A DNA stretch of 64,000 bases from Firmicutes bacterium HGW-Firmicutes-14 (GTDB taxonomy: Bacteria > Bacillota > Thermincolia > Thermincolales > UBA2595): NCBI GenBank assembly GCA_002840275.1, contig PHAB01000017.1, positions 19,907 through 83,906 on the forward strand. Reading direction: 5' to 3'. Of the stretch, positions 17,447 to 25,654 are shown in pieces; the first letter of the stretch is position 1; each line of letters starts with the position of its first letter. Both the position numbers and the translations under genes were made by a program. The notes beneath the pieces were generated by a model. That model was not told where the DNA came from. It saw only the letters and a program-made list of their open reading frames with translations, and ran no database searches.

Positions 17447-18253
17447 ATGGCCAGGACAGCACAACTTCTGAAGGGGGTTGCCACCCTCCCGGATATTTCA
17501 TGGCCGTTGGTGGGAAGGGTATTTTACCGCAATTTTAAAGTTTTTATGAAGACATGGAAGGCAAATATTATGTTCAACTTTGTAGAACCTGTCCTGTATC
17601 TCTGGGCCATGGGATTTGGACTTGGGGTTTATGTCAGTAAAATTAACGGGCTTTCTTACATAGAATTCCTGGCCCCCGGTCTGATCGCTTCATCGGCGAT
17701 GTTTTCAACCTGTTATGAGATGACTTATGACAGTTTTACCAGGATGAACTACCACAAGACCTTCCATGCCATGGCTGCCACACCTGTAAGTATGGATGAT
17801 GTCCTGATGGGTGAGATTATTTACGGGACGTTCAAGGGGATGCTGTATGGTACGGTCTTTTTCATGATTACTTTTTTGTTCGGGCTGGTGAAGTCCCCTC
17901 TGGCATTGTTTGTGCCGGTACCGCTGTTCCTGCTGACCCTGTGCTTTTCCATCCTGTGCCTTATCTGGGTAAGTATTGCCCCTAATTATGACTTCTTCGG
18001 GTATTTTTTTACCCTGTTTGTTTCACCGATGTTTCTTCTTTCCGGAATATTTTTCCCGGTAGAGAACCTGCCGGCAGGAATCCGCTTCCTGCCATGGCTT
18101 ACACCTTTGTATCACGCCGTGGAAATTATCCGCCCCCTGGTGCTGGGCCAGGTGACGGGGGCCGTCCTGGTACACCTGGGATGGCTCGCCGCCTTTGTGG
18201 CCCTGACACTGAGACTGCCTCTGGTGATGGTCAAAAACCGGCTGGTCCAGTGA
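17447..18253 (+). CDS. ABC-2 type transporter permease (NodJ-like)
   Basis: 268 residues with six hydrophobic segments. The region FVEPVLYLWAMGFGLG after the first cytoplasmic stretch, the GLIASSAMFSTCYEM segment, and FPVENLPAGIRFLPWLTPLYHAVE near residue 205-228 are typical of the NodJ/DrrB group. GAGGTGATT precedes the ATG at 17447. It forms the membrane channel for the ATPase upstream. NodI/NodJ relatives export lipo-oligosaccharides and others export drugs; nothing adjacent fixes the substrate. Confidence 0.9.
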   Translation: MARTAQLLKGVATLPDISWPLVGRVFYRNFKVFMKTWKANIMFNFVEPVLYLWAMGFGLGVYVSKINGLSYIEFLAPGLIASSAMFSTCYEMTYDSFTRMNYHKTFHAMAATPVSMDDVLMGEIIYGTFKGMLYGTVFFMITFLFGLVKSPLALFVPVPLFLLTLCFSILCLIWVSIAPNYDFFGYFFTLFVSPMFLLSGIFFPVENLPAGIRFLPWLTPLYHAVEIIRPLVLGQVTGAVLVHLGWLAAFVALTLRLPLVMVKNRLVQ

Positions 18254-18258
18254 GGCTC

Positions 18259-18874
18259 CTATTTGACGATATTGAGCTTATAAAGTCCGAGTTTAATGTA
18301 TTCCATGATAACCAGCCTGGCAATGCGCACCTGTTCGGCGCCGGAGGCATTGTAGAACTCACTGTCGGGTACAGGGGCCGATACTGTCTTTATTCCCTTG
18401 TCTTCAAACATCGTTTTTGCTCTCAGGGTGTGGTAAGGGGATGTTACCAGTATCACTGATTCAAGCTTATTTTTCAGAAGGATTTGTTTAACAAACAGGG
18501 TGTTCTGCCATGTGCTTTCCGAGTGTCCTTCCATGATTATTGATGCTATTGGAAACCCATCGCTAATCGCCATCCCGGCCATTGCCTCTGCTTCCGAGGG
18601 GTTACCCCACAGGTTCCCACCGGAGAAGATCAGGTTCCTGCCGTAACCTTTTTGGTATAAGTTGACCCCGTATTTGTAACGCTCCAGAGTGCTTCTGCCC
18701 AGTTGGCCTTCCTTTGCCCAGCCACCGCTCAGCACAACTATGGCGTCGGATTTTTTCAGTGGGTCTTCTACTACCAGGGGGGCAGCGATATATTGGACCA
18801 GGGGAGTATACAGGAAGACAAAAAAGAGGATTACCAGGCTAATGAAAATAAATTTTAACCTGCTCGTACCACAT
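18259..18874 (-). pseudogene. YdcF/DUF218-family membrane protein, apparent frameshift near the N-terminus
   Basis: Reading the - strand, the frame from the TAG at 18259 is open past 18860 and encodes a membrane helix (FIFISLVILFFVFLYTPL), then DAIVVLSGGW, FSGGNLWGNPSEAEAM and SPYHTLRAK, the DUF218 pattern. But no ATG, GTG or TTG exists in that frame before the domain begins. A well-placed start, ATG at 18874 directly behind AGGAGGGG, is in another frame and hits TAG after 11 codons. Removing one T from the TTTT at 18853-18856 joins both into MWYEQVK followed by the helix. So this is a one-base insertion in a homopolymer: a broken gene, a sequencing error, or slippage. Members are thought to act in envelope polymer metabolism. 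It converges with the ABC operon. Confidence 0.6.
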
Positions 18875-18997
18875 CCCCTCCTTTGGTCTGGATTTTTCCG
18901 GACTTTTGTGTTTTCATTCTACATCCGGCCGGAGAAGTCCTGCATATAATCACCGGCACCCGGGCAATGTAAGGATACCTGTATTTTAGGGGGTAAT

Positions 18998-19252
18998 GTG
19001 GTGGAGTATGGGTGCCCTTTATGTAACGGAATTGCCGGGGTTAACGAACGGTGCTCTTCCTGTGGTCAGTTGATGAGGGATGCCGGGATGGTAGAAGATT
19101 ATTATGGGCCATACAGCCCCTACGATAATATGGACCGGTATGAACCACCCTTATTCTGGGAACTTGCGGACAGGATGCCCTGTGTCCATTTGTTTTCGTG
19201 TTCCAAGTGCGGTTATGACAAACGTGTGGGTATTCAAAGAGCATTTTTTTAA
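18998..19252 (+). CDS. Small zinc-ribbon-like protein of unknown function
   Basis: 84 residues, GTG start at 18998 (the next codon is also GTG), with AGGGGG upstream. It has three CxxC-type knuckles: CPLC (6-9), CSSC (19-22) and CSKC (68-71), enough for one or two zinc ribbons, separated by an acidic, Tyr/Pro-rich stretch (YYGPYSPYDNMDRYEPP). I do not recognise the family. It is divergent from the YdcF gene and lies before another small unknown gene. Coding is supported by the ribosome binding site and the regular cysteine spacing. Confidence 0.55.
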   Translation: MVEYGCPLCNGIAGVNERCSSCGQLMRDAGMVEDYYGPYSPYDNMDRYEPPLFWELADRMPCVHLFSCSKCGYDKRVGIQRAFF

Positions 19253-19260
19253 CTAATCAG

Positions 19261-19290
19261 TTGTAATCAGACCCCAAAAAGAATTATAAT
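19261..19290 (+). promoter_or_regulatory. SigA-type promoter before the small membrane protein
   Basis: TTGTAA (19261-19266), 18-bp spacer, TATAAT (19285-19290). It lies just after the zinc-ribbon gene and 19 nt before the TTG at 19309. Confidence 0.5.
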
Positions 19291-19308
19291 GAATGAAGAA
19301 ACCATAAT

Positions 19309-19653
19309 TTGGCGAAAAAGGTGGTTTTATTGCACTTCTTTTTGTTTATCATCCCGGCAGCGGTCATTTTATTTGAATATACCGCGGTTTCGGCGGCTTT
19401 TGCATATGCCAGGTTTGCTGTTGAGGTACCGCTGCAGACGGTCAGCCTGCTGGGCGGAGTTTTGGAGGTTGGAGGGAACCTGCCTTATGATGCCGTCCCC
19501 AATGCCGTGGTTGCCCTGCACCTTACGGCCCTGGTAATGAGCGTGTTTTATTTCGTATATTTTGTGGTTTATGGTACTGATTCCGGGGATGACAGCCAGA
19601 CATTGGCCCGGGAGGAAGATAACATACAGCTGCCTCCCCCTCAAGAGGGATAA
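19309..19653 (+). CDS. Small two-helix membrane protein of unknown function
   Basis: Up to 114 residues. Two hydrophobic segments, near residues 5-30 (VVLLHFFLFIIPAAVILF) and 67-88 (VVALHLTALVMSVFYFVYFV), and an acidic cytoplasmic tail ending in PPPQEG. The start is uncertain: TTG 19309 or GTG 19321, neither with a good ribosome binding site; a TATAAT box ends at 19290, so the leader would be short. No family was recognised. It precedes sfsA by 47 nt. Confidence 0.45.
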   Translation: MAKKVVLLHFFLFIIPAAVILFEYTAVSAAFAYARFAVEVPLQTVSLLGGVLEVGGNLPYDAVPNAVVALHLTALVMSVFYFVYFVVYGTDSGDDSQTLAREEDNIQLPPPQEG

Positions 19654-19700
19654 GATGACAGATCCTTTTGAGGGCTTTATTTTTACCCGGGGGGAGTATA

Positions 19701-20378
19701 ATGATTAAGGCACAGTTTGTGGAACGAAGGAACAGGTTTATGGCCCTGGTCAGACTTGAATCCGGAGAAACGGTGGCTGCCCATGTTCCAAATTCGGGAA
19801 GGCTCAGGGAACTGTTCAGGCCGGGAAGGGAGATATACCTGGAAGAAAAACCGGAACCCCACAGGGTCACAAAATATGACCTTGCTCTGGTCGAATATAA
19901 CGGGAACCTGGTTTCCGTTGATGCCCGGGTACCCAACAGGGTGGTGGCTGATGCTGTCGAAAACAGGGAACTCCCGGAATTCAGCGGCTATAGAGTAGTC
20001 CGGCAGGAAGTGAAATACGGGGCCAGCAGGCTTGATATGCTCCTGGAAAACAAAAACGGCCTCCGGTTTTATGTGGAAGTCAAGTCAGTTACACTCGTGA
20101 AGGATGGGATAGCCATGTTTCCTGATGCACCCACGGTAAGGGGCGCCCGGCACATGGCAGAACTGGCGGGTGCGGTTGCCAAAGGGTACCGTGGTGCGGC
20201 AGTGTTCCTTATCCAGAGGGAGGATGCCCGGGCTTTCACACCCAATGACACGACTGACCCCAATTTTGGTGAGGCCCTTAGAGAAGCCGCGGGCATGGGT
20301 GTTGAAATATATGCGTTTTTGTGCAATGTGTCCGTGATGGGGGTAAGGATAACAAGGCCCATCCCGGTATGGCTGTGA
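19701..20378 (+). CDS. sfsA: SfsA-family DNA-binding/nuclease-like protein
   Basis: 225 residues from the ATG at 19701, chosen because GGGGGGAG is directly upstream; the frame extends upstream without homology. Family motifs are present: FVERRNRF, HVPNSGRL, the DMLLEN...FYVEVKSVTLV nuclease-like core with D, E and K, and FPDAPTVRGARHM. SfsA was named for stimulating sugar fermentation in Escherichia coli; the fold suggests a PD-(D/E)XK-type nuclease and nonspecific DNA binding. It is followed after 33 nt by nagA. Its physiological role remains unclear. Confidence 0.93.
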   Translation: MIKAQFVERRNRFMALVRLESGETVAAHVPNSGRLRELFRPGREIYLEEKPEPHRVTKYDLALVEYNGNLVSVDARVPNRVVADAVENRELPEFSGYRVVRQEVKYGASRLDMLLENKNGLRFYVEVKSVTLVKDGIAMFPDAPTVRGARHMAELAGAVAKGYRGAAVFLIQREDARAFTPNDTTDPNFGEALREAAGMGVEIYAFLCNVSVMGVRITRPIPVWL

Positions 20379-20411
20379 AAATGTTTTTCGCAAACCGGAA
20401 GGACGGTATTT

Positions 20412-21593
20412 ATGGAGAAAAACAAGATGCTTTTGAAAGGATACCCTGTATCACTCCATGGATTATCAGAGAGCAAAGGGTTGGTTGAGGTACAGGCAGG
20501 TAAGATAACTTATGCCGGCGAAAGCGGGGTATTGTTTCCCGGCAGCGGACACCGGATATATGATTTCGGGACAGGTTATATATGCCCGGGGTTCATAGAC
20601 CTGCATGTCCATGGCTCCGGTGGTGCGGATGTTATGGATGGTTCCCTGGAAGCCCTGGACCGGATGTCAAAAGTACTGGCAGAAGGCGGGACCACCTCTT
20701 ACCTGGCTACTACGATGTCTGCTCCGCGCCATGTAATGGCTGAAGCTGTACGCAGTGCGTCAGTGGCTGCAAAAAGGGGGACAAAGGGAGCAAAAATACT
20801 GGGTGTTCACCTGGAAGGACCATTTTTAAACCCGGCCCAAAAAGGCTCCCAAAAGGAAGAATTCCTCCGTCTCCCCAATATCGAGGAATTGAAGGAATAC
20901 ATTGATTTAAGCGGCGGCCTGGCAAGTATGATTACATTGGCTCCCGAATTGCCTGGAGCCATGGAATTGATTGAATATGCCGCCGGCCGGGGATTGGTTG
21001 TTTCCCTGGGGCATTCCGTTGCCTCCATCGCCCATGTCAACGAGGCCTGCAGGGCGGGGCTGAGCCATGTTTCTCATGCTTTTAATGCAATGGGCGGGCT
21101 GCATCACCGCGAACCGGGAGCAACAGGGGCTATCCTGAGCATGGAGCAGTTAACCGCTGATATTATTGCAGACGGCCTGCATGTCCATCCCAGTGTGATA
21201 AATATTCTTATCAAAGTCAAAGGCATATACAATATATGTGTCATTACCGATTGTATGCGGGCAGGCGCCATGGGAGACGGCATATTTGAACTTGGCGGTC
21301 AGAGGGTGATAGTCAAAAACGGTGAAGCCCGCCTGGAGGATGGTACTATTTCGGGAAGCACATCCAGTATGGCCGGGATGATTAAAACCCTGGTGGAAAA
21401 AGTCAGGCTATCTGTGCCTGATGCTGTCAGGATGGTATCGGCCAATCCCGCCAGGCTGCTTGGGATTGATTCCAAGGGGGTCCTCAGGGAGGGTAAGGAT
21501 GCTGATATTGTGGTTATGGACCGCAGGTTTAATATCCTGATGACAATAGTGGAAGGTAAAATCGTATACGAAAAACCGCCCCGGCAGCAGTAG
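20412..21593 (+). CDS. nagA: N-acetylglucosamine-6-phosphate deacetylase
   Basis: 393 residues, amidohydrolase superfamily. DLHVHG is the first motif, the metal ligands line up as E135 (LEGPF), H201 (LGHSVA) and H222 (SHAFNAM), and the catalytic acid is D280 (ITDCM). It removes acetate from GlcNAc-6-phosphate during recycling of cell-wall amino sugars or GlcNAc use. No nagB, nagE or NagC/NagR regulator lies in the window, so it may serve wall recycling. It starts at ATG 20412, 33 nt after sfsA. Confidence 0.94.
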   Translation: MEKNKMLLKGYPVSLHGLSESKGLVEVQAGKITYAGESGVLFPGSGHRIYDFGTGYICPGFIDLHVHGSGGADVMDGSLEALDRMSKVLAEGGTTSYLATTMSAPRHVMAEAVRSASVAAKRGTKGAKILGVHLEGPFLNPAQKGSQKEEFLRLPNIEELKEYIDLSGGLASMITLAPELPGAMELIEYAAGRGLVVSLGHSVASIAHVNEACRAGLSHVSHAFNAMGGLHHREPGATGAILSMEQLTADIIADGLHVHPSVINILIKVKGIYNICVITDCMRAGAMGDGIFELGGQRVIVKNGEARLEDGTISGSTSSMAGMIKTLVEKVRLSVPDAVRMVSANPARLLGIDSKGVLREGKDADIVVMDRRFNILMTIVEGKIVYEKPPRQQ

Positions 21594-21617
21594 TTTCAGC
21601 TGCAGGCGGCAATAGTC

Positions 21618-21986
21618 TCAGCTCCCGGTAAAAATGTTCGCCAAGAGTATGGCAAAAAAGACTGTCACAGATGTGATAACACATAAAAAGACCGCACAGG
21701 CAGCGACATCTTTAGCTATCTTGACCTTGGGGTGGTACCTTCCCTGGATTTCCAGATTAAGGGTTATTTCAATTGCGGTATTAAGGATTTCTGCCACCAG
21801 GGTGACCATTACCGTAAAAAATACAACCACTGTTTGGAGGACAGAAAAACCGATCAGGGGGCACAGTATAAGCGCCAAAATGGCTATACCCAGGAGAAGC
21901 TTGCTGTTTTTCTCTTCTTTCATGAGGTATACCAGGCCTTCCAGGGCATACCCGCCGGCTCTTAAAATTCTTAATATTTCATTCAT
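21618..21986 (-). CDS. dgkA: Diacylglycerol kinase family (undecaprenol kinase-like)
   Basis: 122 residues on the - strand, with three hydrophobic helices. An amphipathic N-terminus (ALEGLVYLMKEEKN) is followed by the active-site motif AEILNTAIE near residue 65 and KIAKDVAA, as in the small membrane kinase family. In Gram-positive bacteria these proteins phosphorylate undecaprenol rather than diacylglycerol. The neighbouring wall genes fit a role in lipid-carrier recycling. A GGAGGGGT ribosome binding site precedes the ATG. It converges with nagA across a 24-nt gap. Confidence 0.9.
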   Translation of the reverse strand: MNEILRILRAGGYALEGLVYLMKEEKNSKLLLGIAILALILCPLIGFSVLQTVVVFFTVMVTLVAEILNTAIEITLNLEIQGRYHPKVKIAKDVAACAVFLCVITSVTVFFAILLANIFTGS

Positions 21987-22052
21987 GTGACCCCTCCATG
22001 GTTTTTTAATAGTATTTCTGATTGTTTATGACAAAATCCTCCAGGGTGACAG

Positions 22053-22081
22053 TTGATTTTTTAGGAATTTGTGTATATTAT
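22053..22081 (+). promoter_or_regulatory. Possible SigA promoter of the MetE-like gene
   Basis: TTGATT (22053-22058), 17-bp spacer, TATTAT (22076-22081), in the gap between divergently transcribed genes. Confidence 0.35.
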
Positions 22082-22154
22082 TAAGCAATCTTTTATCCGA
22101 ATCACAATATATTAGTGCCAACTAACATATAATAACAGTATTGGAGGGCTCAAC

Positions 22155-23231
22155 ATGAATTTCAAACCCGGATGCCTTGCCACAGGGATTGGCAGTACCC
22201 CCCATCATGACCCGGAAGAGGCGGTCAGGTTCGTCCTGTCATATTTTCCGGAAATCCCAAACTGGCCCCAGGTACCTAACCGGGGGAGCGAGGAGGGGTT
22301 TATTAACCAGTTTATCGCACCCCTGGTAAAGCTTGGCCTGGTAATCGAAAAAGACGGCAAGTTCTTTTTTGATACCCACCAGGAAGAATGGGGAGTGAAA
22401 CTGGCCGGGTTTTATGAGCTTTTTATGGCTGCTATGGAGGGAGACGAACAGGCTCTTGATTTTTTCAGTTTCCCTGAACTTTCTGCATCAGGGTTTTACG
22501 CCTTTGTCAGGCATATTGAGAAAAACGGTCCTGGAACTGCCGGGTATCTTAAGGGCCAGATAAGCGGTCCCCTGACTATCGGTCTGGCTATGACGGACCA
22601 GGACAGAAGGTCTATATATTACAATCCTCAGGGCAGGGATGTCCTTGTAAAGACCCTGGCCCTCCAGGGCATGATCCAGGCAAAAACCCTGGGGCGGTTT
22701 GGGATTCCCGTGATAGTCTTTGTTGATGACCCAGGCCTTTATGCCCCTGGTCAGTCACCTTACATAACCCTGAAGAAAAATGAAATTATCGATGAACTAA
22801 ACAGTATTTATGATGCAATCCGGGGGCAAGGCGCGATGACAGGGACCCATTGTTGTGCCGGGATGGACTGGTCCATTCTTTTTGAATCTGAAGTCGATAT
22901 CGTCAGCTTTGATGCTTTTGAGTATTTTGTTTCAGTATCCAGCTATACCGGTGAACTTAAAAAGTTTGTTGACAGGGGCGGGGTCCTGGCCTGGGGTATT
23001 GTCCCTACTTCCTCAGAAAATGTTGCCGGGGAGACGGTGGAATCTCTCAGGGAACGGCTGGAATCTCAAATAGAGTATCTTGTTAACAAAGGTTTTGACC
23101 GCAAAGTACTACTGCAACAAGCCCTGATTACTCCCAGCTGTGGCACCGGGACACTGACCATGGATACGGCTGCCAGGGTCCATGAACTGACCGGGGATTT
23201 ATCACGAAAATTGAGGGGCATTAAGGGTTAA
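22155..23231 (+). CDS. MetE/UROD-superfamily methyltransferase-like protein
   Basis: 358 residues, TIM-barrel of the cobalamin-independent methionine synthase C-terminal / uroporphyrinogen decarboxylase superfamily. Candidate zinc ligands are H232 and C234 (GTHCC) and C329 (TPSCGTG), the spacing seen in MetE-type domains. The family start TGIGSTPHHDPEEAV is clear. The long N-terminal domain of true MetE is absent, so it may accept another methyl donor such as a methylated corrinoid or thiol. TTGGAGGG precedes the ATG. It stands alone, without met genes, so the substrate is unknown. Confidence 0.75.
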   Translation: MNFKPGCLATGIGSTPHHDPEEAVRFVLSYFPEIPNWPQVPNRGSEEGFINQFIAPLVKLGLVIEKDGKFFFDTHQEEWGVKLAGFYELFMAAMEGDEQALDFFSFPELSASGFYAFVRHIEKNGPGTAGYLKGQISGPLTIGLAMTDQDRRSIYYNPQGRDVLVKTLALQGMIQAKTLGRFGIPVIVFVDDPGLYAPGQSPYITLKKNEIIDELNSIYDAIRGQGAMTGTHCCAGMDWSILFESEVDIVSFDAFEYFVSVSSYTGELKKFVDRGGVLAWGIVPTSSENVAGETVESLRERLESQIEYLVNKGFDRKVLLQQALITPSCGTGTLTMDTAARVHELTGDLSRKLRGIKG

Positions 23232-23314
23232 CTTAATAGGGCAAATTGATAAAATTTGGGCAGAGAGAGGGGGTTTGACCTATCAAAGGGAAACGCTTCA
23301 GGATTTTTATTTAC

Positions 23315-24601
23315 ATGGTTATAGTTATTACAGGTTTTTGCCTGGGGTCCGGTCCCGGTCTTGCAGACGACGGCACGGAACAGCTGGTGTTTATTCCGGT
23401 AAAAGGTCAGATAGAACCCGGCCTGGCTGAATTTGTGCAGCGCGGCATAGACAGGGCGGAAAAAATAGGAGCTGCCGGGATTGTGCTGGAGATAGATACT
23501 CCGGGGGGGTTAATTGCTTCTGCAGAGGAAATAAAAAATGCTGTGTTTGCATCCAGGGTGCCGGTTGTGGCTTTTGTCAGCGGCCAGGCCAAGTCTGCCG
23601 GGGTATTGATATCCCTGGCGGCGGGAAAAATATATATGACTCCCGGTGCCAGTATCGGGGCTGCTGAACCAATTCCCAACACACCCAAAATACTTGCTTC
23701 CTGGCGTTCCGAACTTGAATCGGCGGCTGATGCCAACGGCCGCAGCACAGAAATAGCAGCAGGTATGGCTGACAGGGATATAGTTATAGAAGGTGTCAAG
23801 AAGAAGGGGGAACTGATTTCTCTTTCCGCTAAGAAGGCCGTTGAGCTGGGCGTGGCCGATCAGGTTGTCCGCAACAAAGATGCATTTCTTACGACCCTTT
23901 CCCAGGAAGACGGGGTTCACTACCGGACCGTAGAACTTAAACCCGGCATGGGGGAAAGAATGGCCTGGTGGATAATTAATCCCTTTGTCAGCCCGTTATT
24001 GCTTATGATAGGATTTGCGGGAATTATTATTGAGGTATTTATACCGGGTTTTGGGGTGCCGGGAACTGTGGGGCTGCTGGCCCTTGGCCTGTTTTTCGCC
24101 GGCCATATGATGGCCGGTGTATCAGGCTGGCTGGCGGTGTTTATATTTGGTCTGGGTGTCATAGCCCTCCTCCTGGAGGTTTTTGTTATACCGGGGTTTG
24201 GGGTCGCCGGCATTCTGGGCCTGGGCATGATTGTCTGGAGCATATTCCTGGCCTCGACAAGTGCAGGCCAGGCCATGATTTCCCTCTCCGTGGCCATGCT
24301 GGGCAGTATTGTCCTGATATATGTGCTGGTTAAGGTCATGGGACGGAGAGGGATGTGGGACAGGCTTATTCTCGGGATGAACCTTGATACCGCTACCGGA
24401 TATGTTTCCGCCAAGAAAGACCTGGAAAAATATGTCGGGAAGGAAGGAGTCACCGTAACTCCCCTGAGGCCTGCCGGAACGGCTGACCTGGCCGGGGACC
24501 GGGTTGATGTGGTAACAGAAGGGGGATTTGTCCCCCGCGGTGCCGCAATAAAGGTAGTTTTGGTTGAAGGAGGCCGGGTTGTAGTCAGGCCGGTCAAATA
24601 A
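23315..24601 (+). CDS. NfeD-family membrane serine protease (long form)
   Basis: 428 residues from the ATG at 23315. A secretion signal precedes a ClpP-like protease domain with LEIDTPGG and the serine in KSAG (S94); four or more membrane helices follow (~215-345), then a C-terminal OB-fold (TATGYVSAKKDLEKYVG onward). Long NfeD proteins work with flotillins, and floA follows 20 nt later. The start is unsure: the frame continues upstream as a basic stretch KGKRFRIFIY that would complete the signal peptide, beginning at ATC 23282, 8 nt after AGAGGGGG, but without a standard start codon; the nearest TTG (23275) is out of frame. Confidence 0.88.
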   Translation: MVIVITGFCLGSGPGLADDGTEQLVFIPVKGQIEPGLAEFVQRGIDRAEKIGAAGIVLEIDTPGGLIASAEEIKNAVFASRVPVVAFVSGQAKSAGVLISLAAGKIYMTPGASIGAAEPIPNTPKILASWRSELESAADANGRSTEIAAGMADRDIVIEGVKKKGELISLSAKKAVELGVADQVVRNKDAFLTTLSQEDGVHYRTVELKPGMGERMAWWIINPFVSPLLLMIGFAGIIIEVFIPGFGVPGTVGLLALGLFFAGHMMAGVSGWLAVFIFGLGVIALLLEVFVIPGFGVAGILGLGMIVWSIFLASTSAGQAMISLSVAMLGSIVLIYVLVKVMGRRGMWDRLILGMNLDTATGYVSAKKDLEKYVGKEGVTVTPLRPAGTADLAGDRVDVVTEGGFVPRGAAIKVVLVEGGRVVVRPVK

Positions 24602-24621
24602 GAATTTAGGAGGTAATTAGT

Positions 24622-25632
24622 TTGGAACTAGCAGCATTGATTCCTTTATTTATGTTTGCCGTGGGGCTTATAGCTGTGGCCATAATTCTCAGCTTTATCC
24701 CTATAGGGCTTTGGATTTCAGCCCTGGCGGCAAATGTCAAAATCGGTATTATTACTTTAATAGGGATGCGTCTCAGGCGGGTGCCGCCGGCAAAAATTGT
24801 CAATCCGCTGATAAAAGCCGTAAAGGCCGGTCTCACGGTAACAGTAAACCAGCTGGAGGCCCATTACCTGGCCGGGGGTAATGTGGACCGGGTGGTGGAT
24901 GCCCTGATTGCTGCTGAAAGGGCCAATATCCCCCTGCTTTTTGAACGGGCAGCGGCTATTGACCTGGCGGGGCGGAATGTCCTGGAAGCGGTTCAGATGA
25001 GTGTAAATCCCAAGGTTATTGAAACCCCGCTTATTTCAGCGGTAGCTAAGGACGGTATTGAAGTTAAGGCTATTGCCCGGGTTACTGTGCGGGCAAATAT
25101 TGACCGGCTGGTAGGGGGAGCAGGTGAGGAAACAATCATCGCCCGGGTCGGGGAAGGTGTGGTTACAACCGTTGGTTCAGCAGTTAACCACAAGGCGGTT
25201 TTGGAAAACCCTGACCTGATATCCCAGACTGTTCTTGGCAAAGGACTAGATGCCGGGACGGCTTTTGAAATCCTTTCAATTGATATTGCTGATGTTGATG
25301 TAGGCAGGAACATAGGCGCCCAGCTTCAGACCGACCAGGCCGAGGCTGACAAGCAGATTGCCCAGGCCAAGGCGGAAGAGCGCAGGGCTATGGCTGTGGC
25401 CAGGGAGCAGGAGATGAAGGCTTCCGTGCAGGAAATGAGGGCCAAGGTCGTGGAAGCAGAGGCGCTGGTCCCGGCTGCGATGGCTCAGGCTTTACAGGAA
25501 GGCAAGCTGGGAGTAATGGATTATTATAATATGCAGAACATCCTGGCAGATACCCAAATGAGGGACGCTATCGGCAAGGTAGCCCCCAAGACAGACGGTT
25601 CAGGCGACAACCGTCCTCCCGCCAAGAAATAA
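24622..25632 (+). CDS. floA: Flotillin-like protein FloA
   Basis: 336 residues, TTG start with AGGAGGT upstream. An N-terminal hairpin membrane segment (residues ~4-50) is followed by the SPFH-like region ([40 protein letters not shown]) and an alanine/glutamate coiled coil ([20 protein letters not shown]). The C-terminus is GDNRPPAKK. FloA organises functional membrane microdomains involved in protein secretion, wall synthesis and fluidity. It sits directly behind its usual NfeD partner and in front of an unknown repeat protein. Confidence 0.95.
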   Translation: MELAALIPLFMFAVGLIAVAIILSFIPIGLWISALAANVKIGIITLIGMRLRRVPPAKIVNPLIKAVKAGLTVTVNQLEAHYLAGGNVDRVVDALIAAERANIPLLFERAAAIDLAGRNVLEAVQMSVNPKVIETPLISAVAKDGIEVKAIARVTVRANIDRLVGGAGEETIIARVGEGVVTTVGSAVNHKAVLENPDLISQTVLGKGLDAGTAFEILSIDIADVDVGRNIGAQLQTDQAEADKQIAQAKAEERRAMAVAREQEMKASVQEMRAKVVEAEALVPAAMAQALQEGKLGVMDYYNMQNILADTQMRDAIGKVAPKTDGSGDNRPPAKK

Positions 25633-25654
25633 CCGGAGAAAGGGGGGCATATAG

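Noticed and set aside
23920..24597. Long reverse frame (225 codons) opposite nfeD
   Set aside because: Long antisense frames arise from the codon pattern of the real gene; it is rich in Pro, Thr, Ile and Arg without domain features. The same applies to the reverse frames at 46826-47608, 42904-43827 and 50046-50888.
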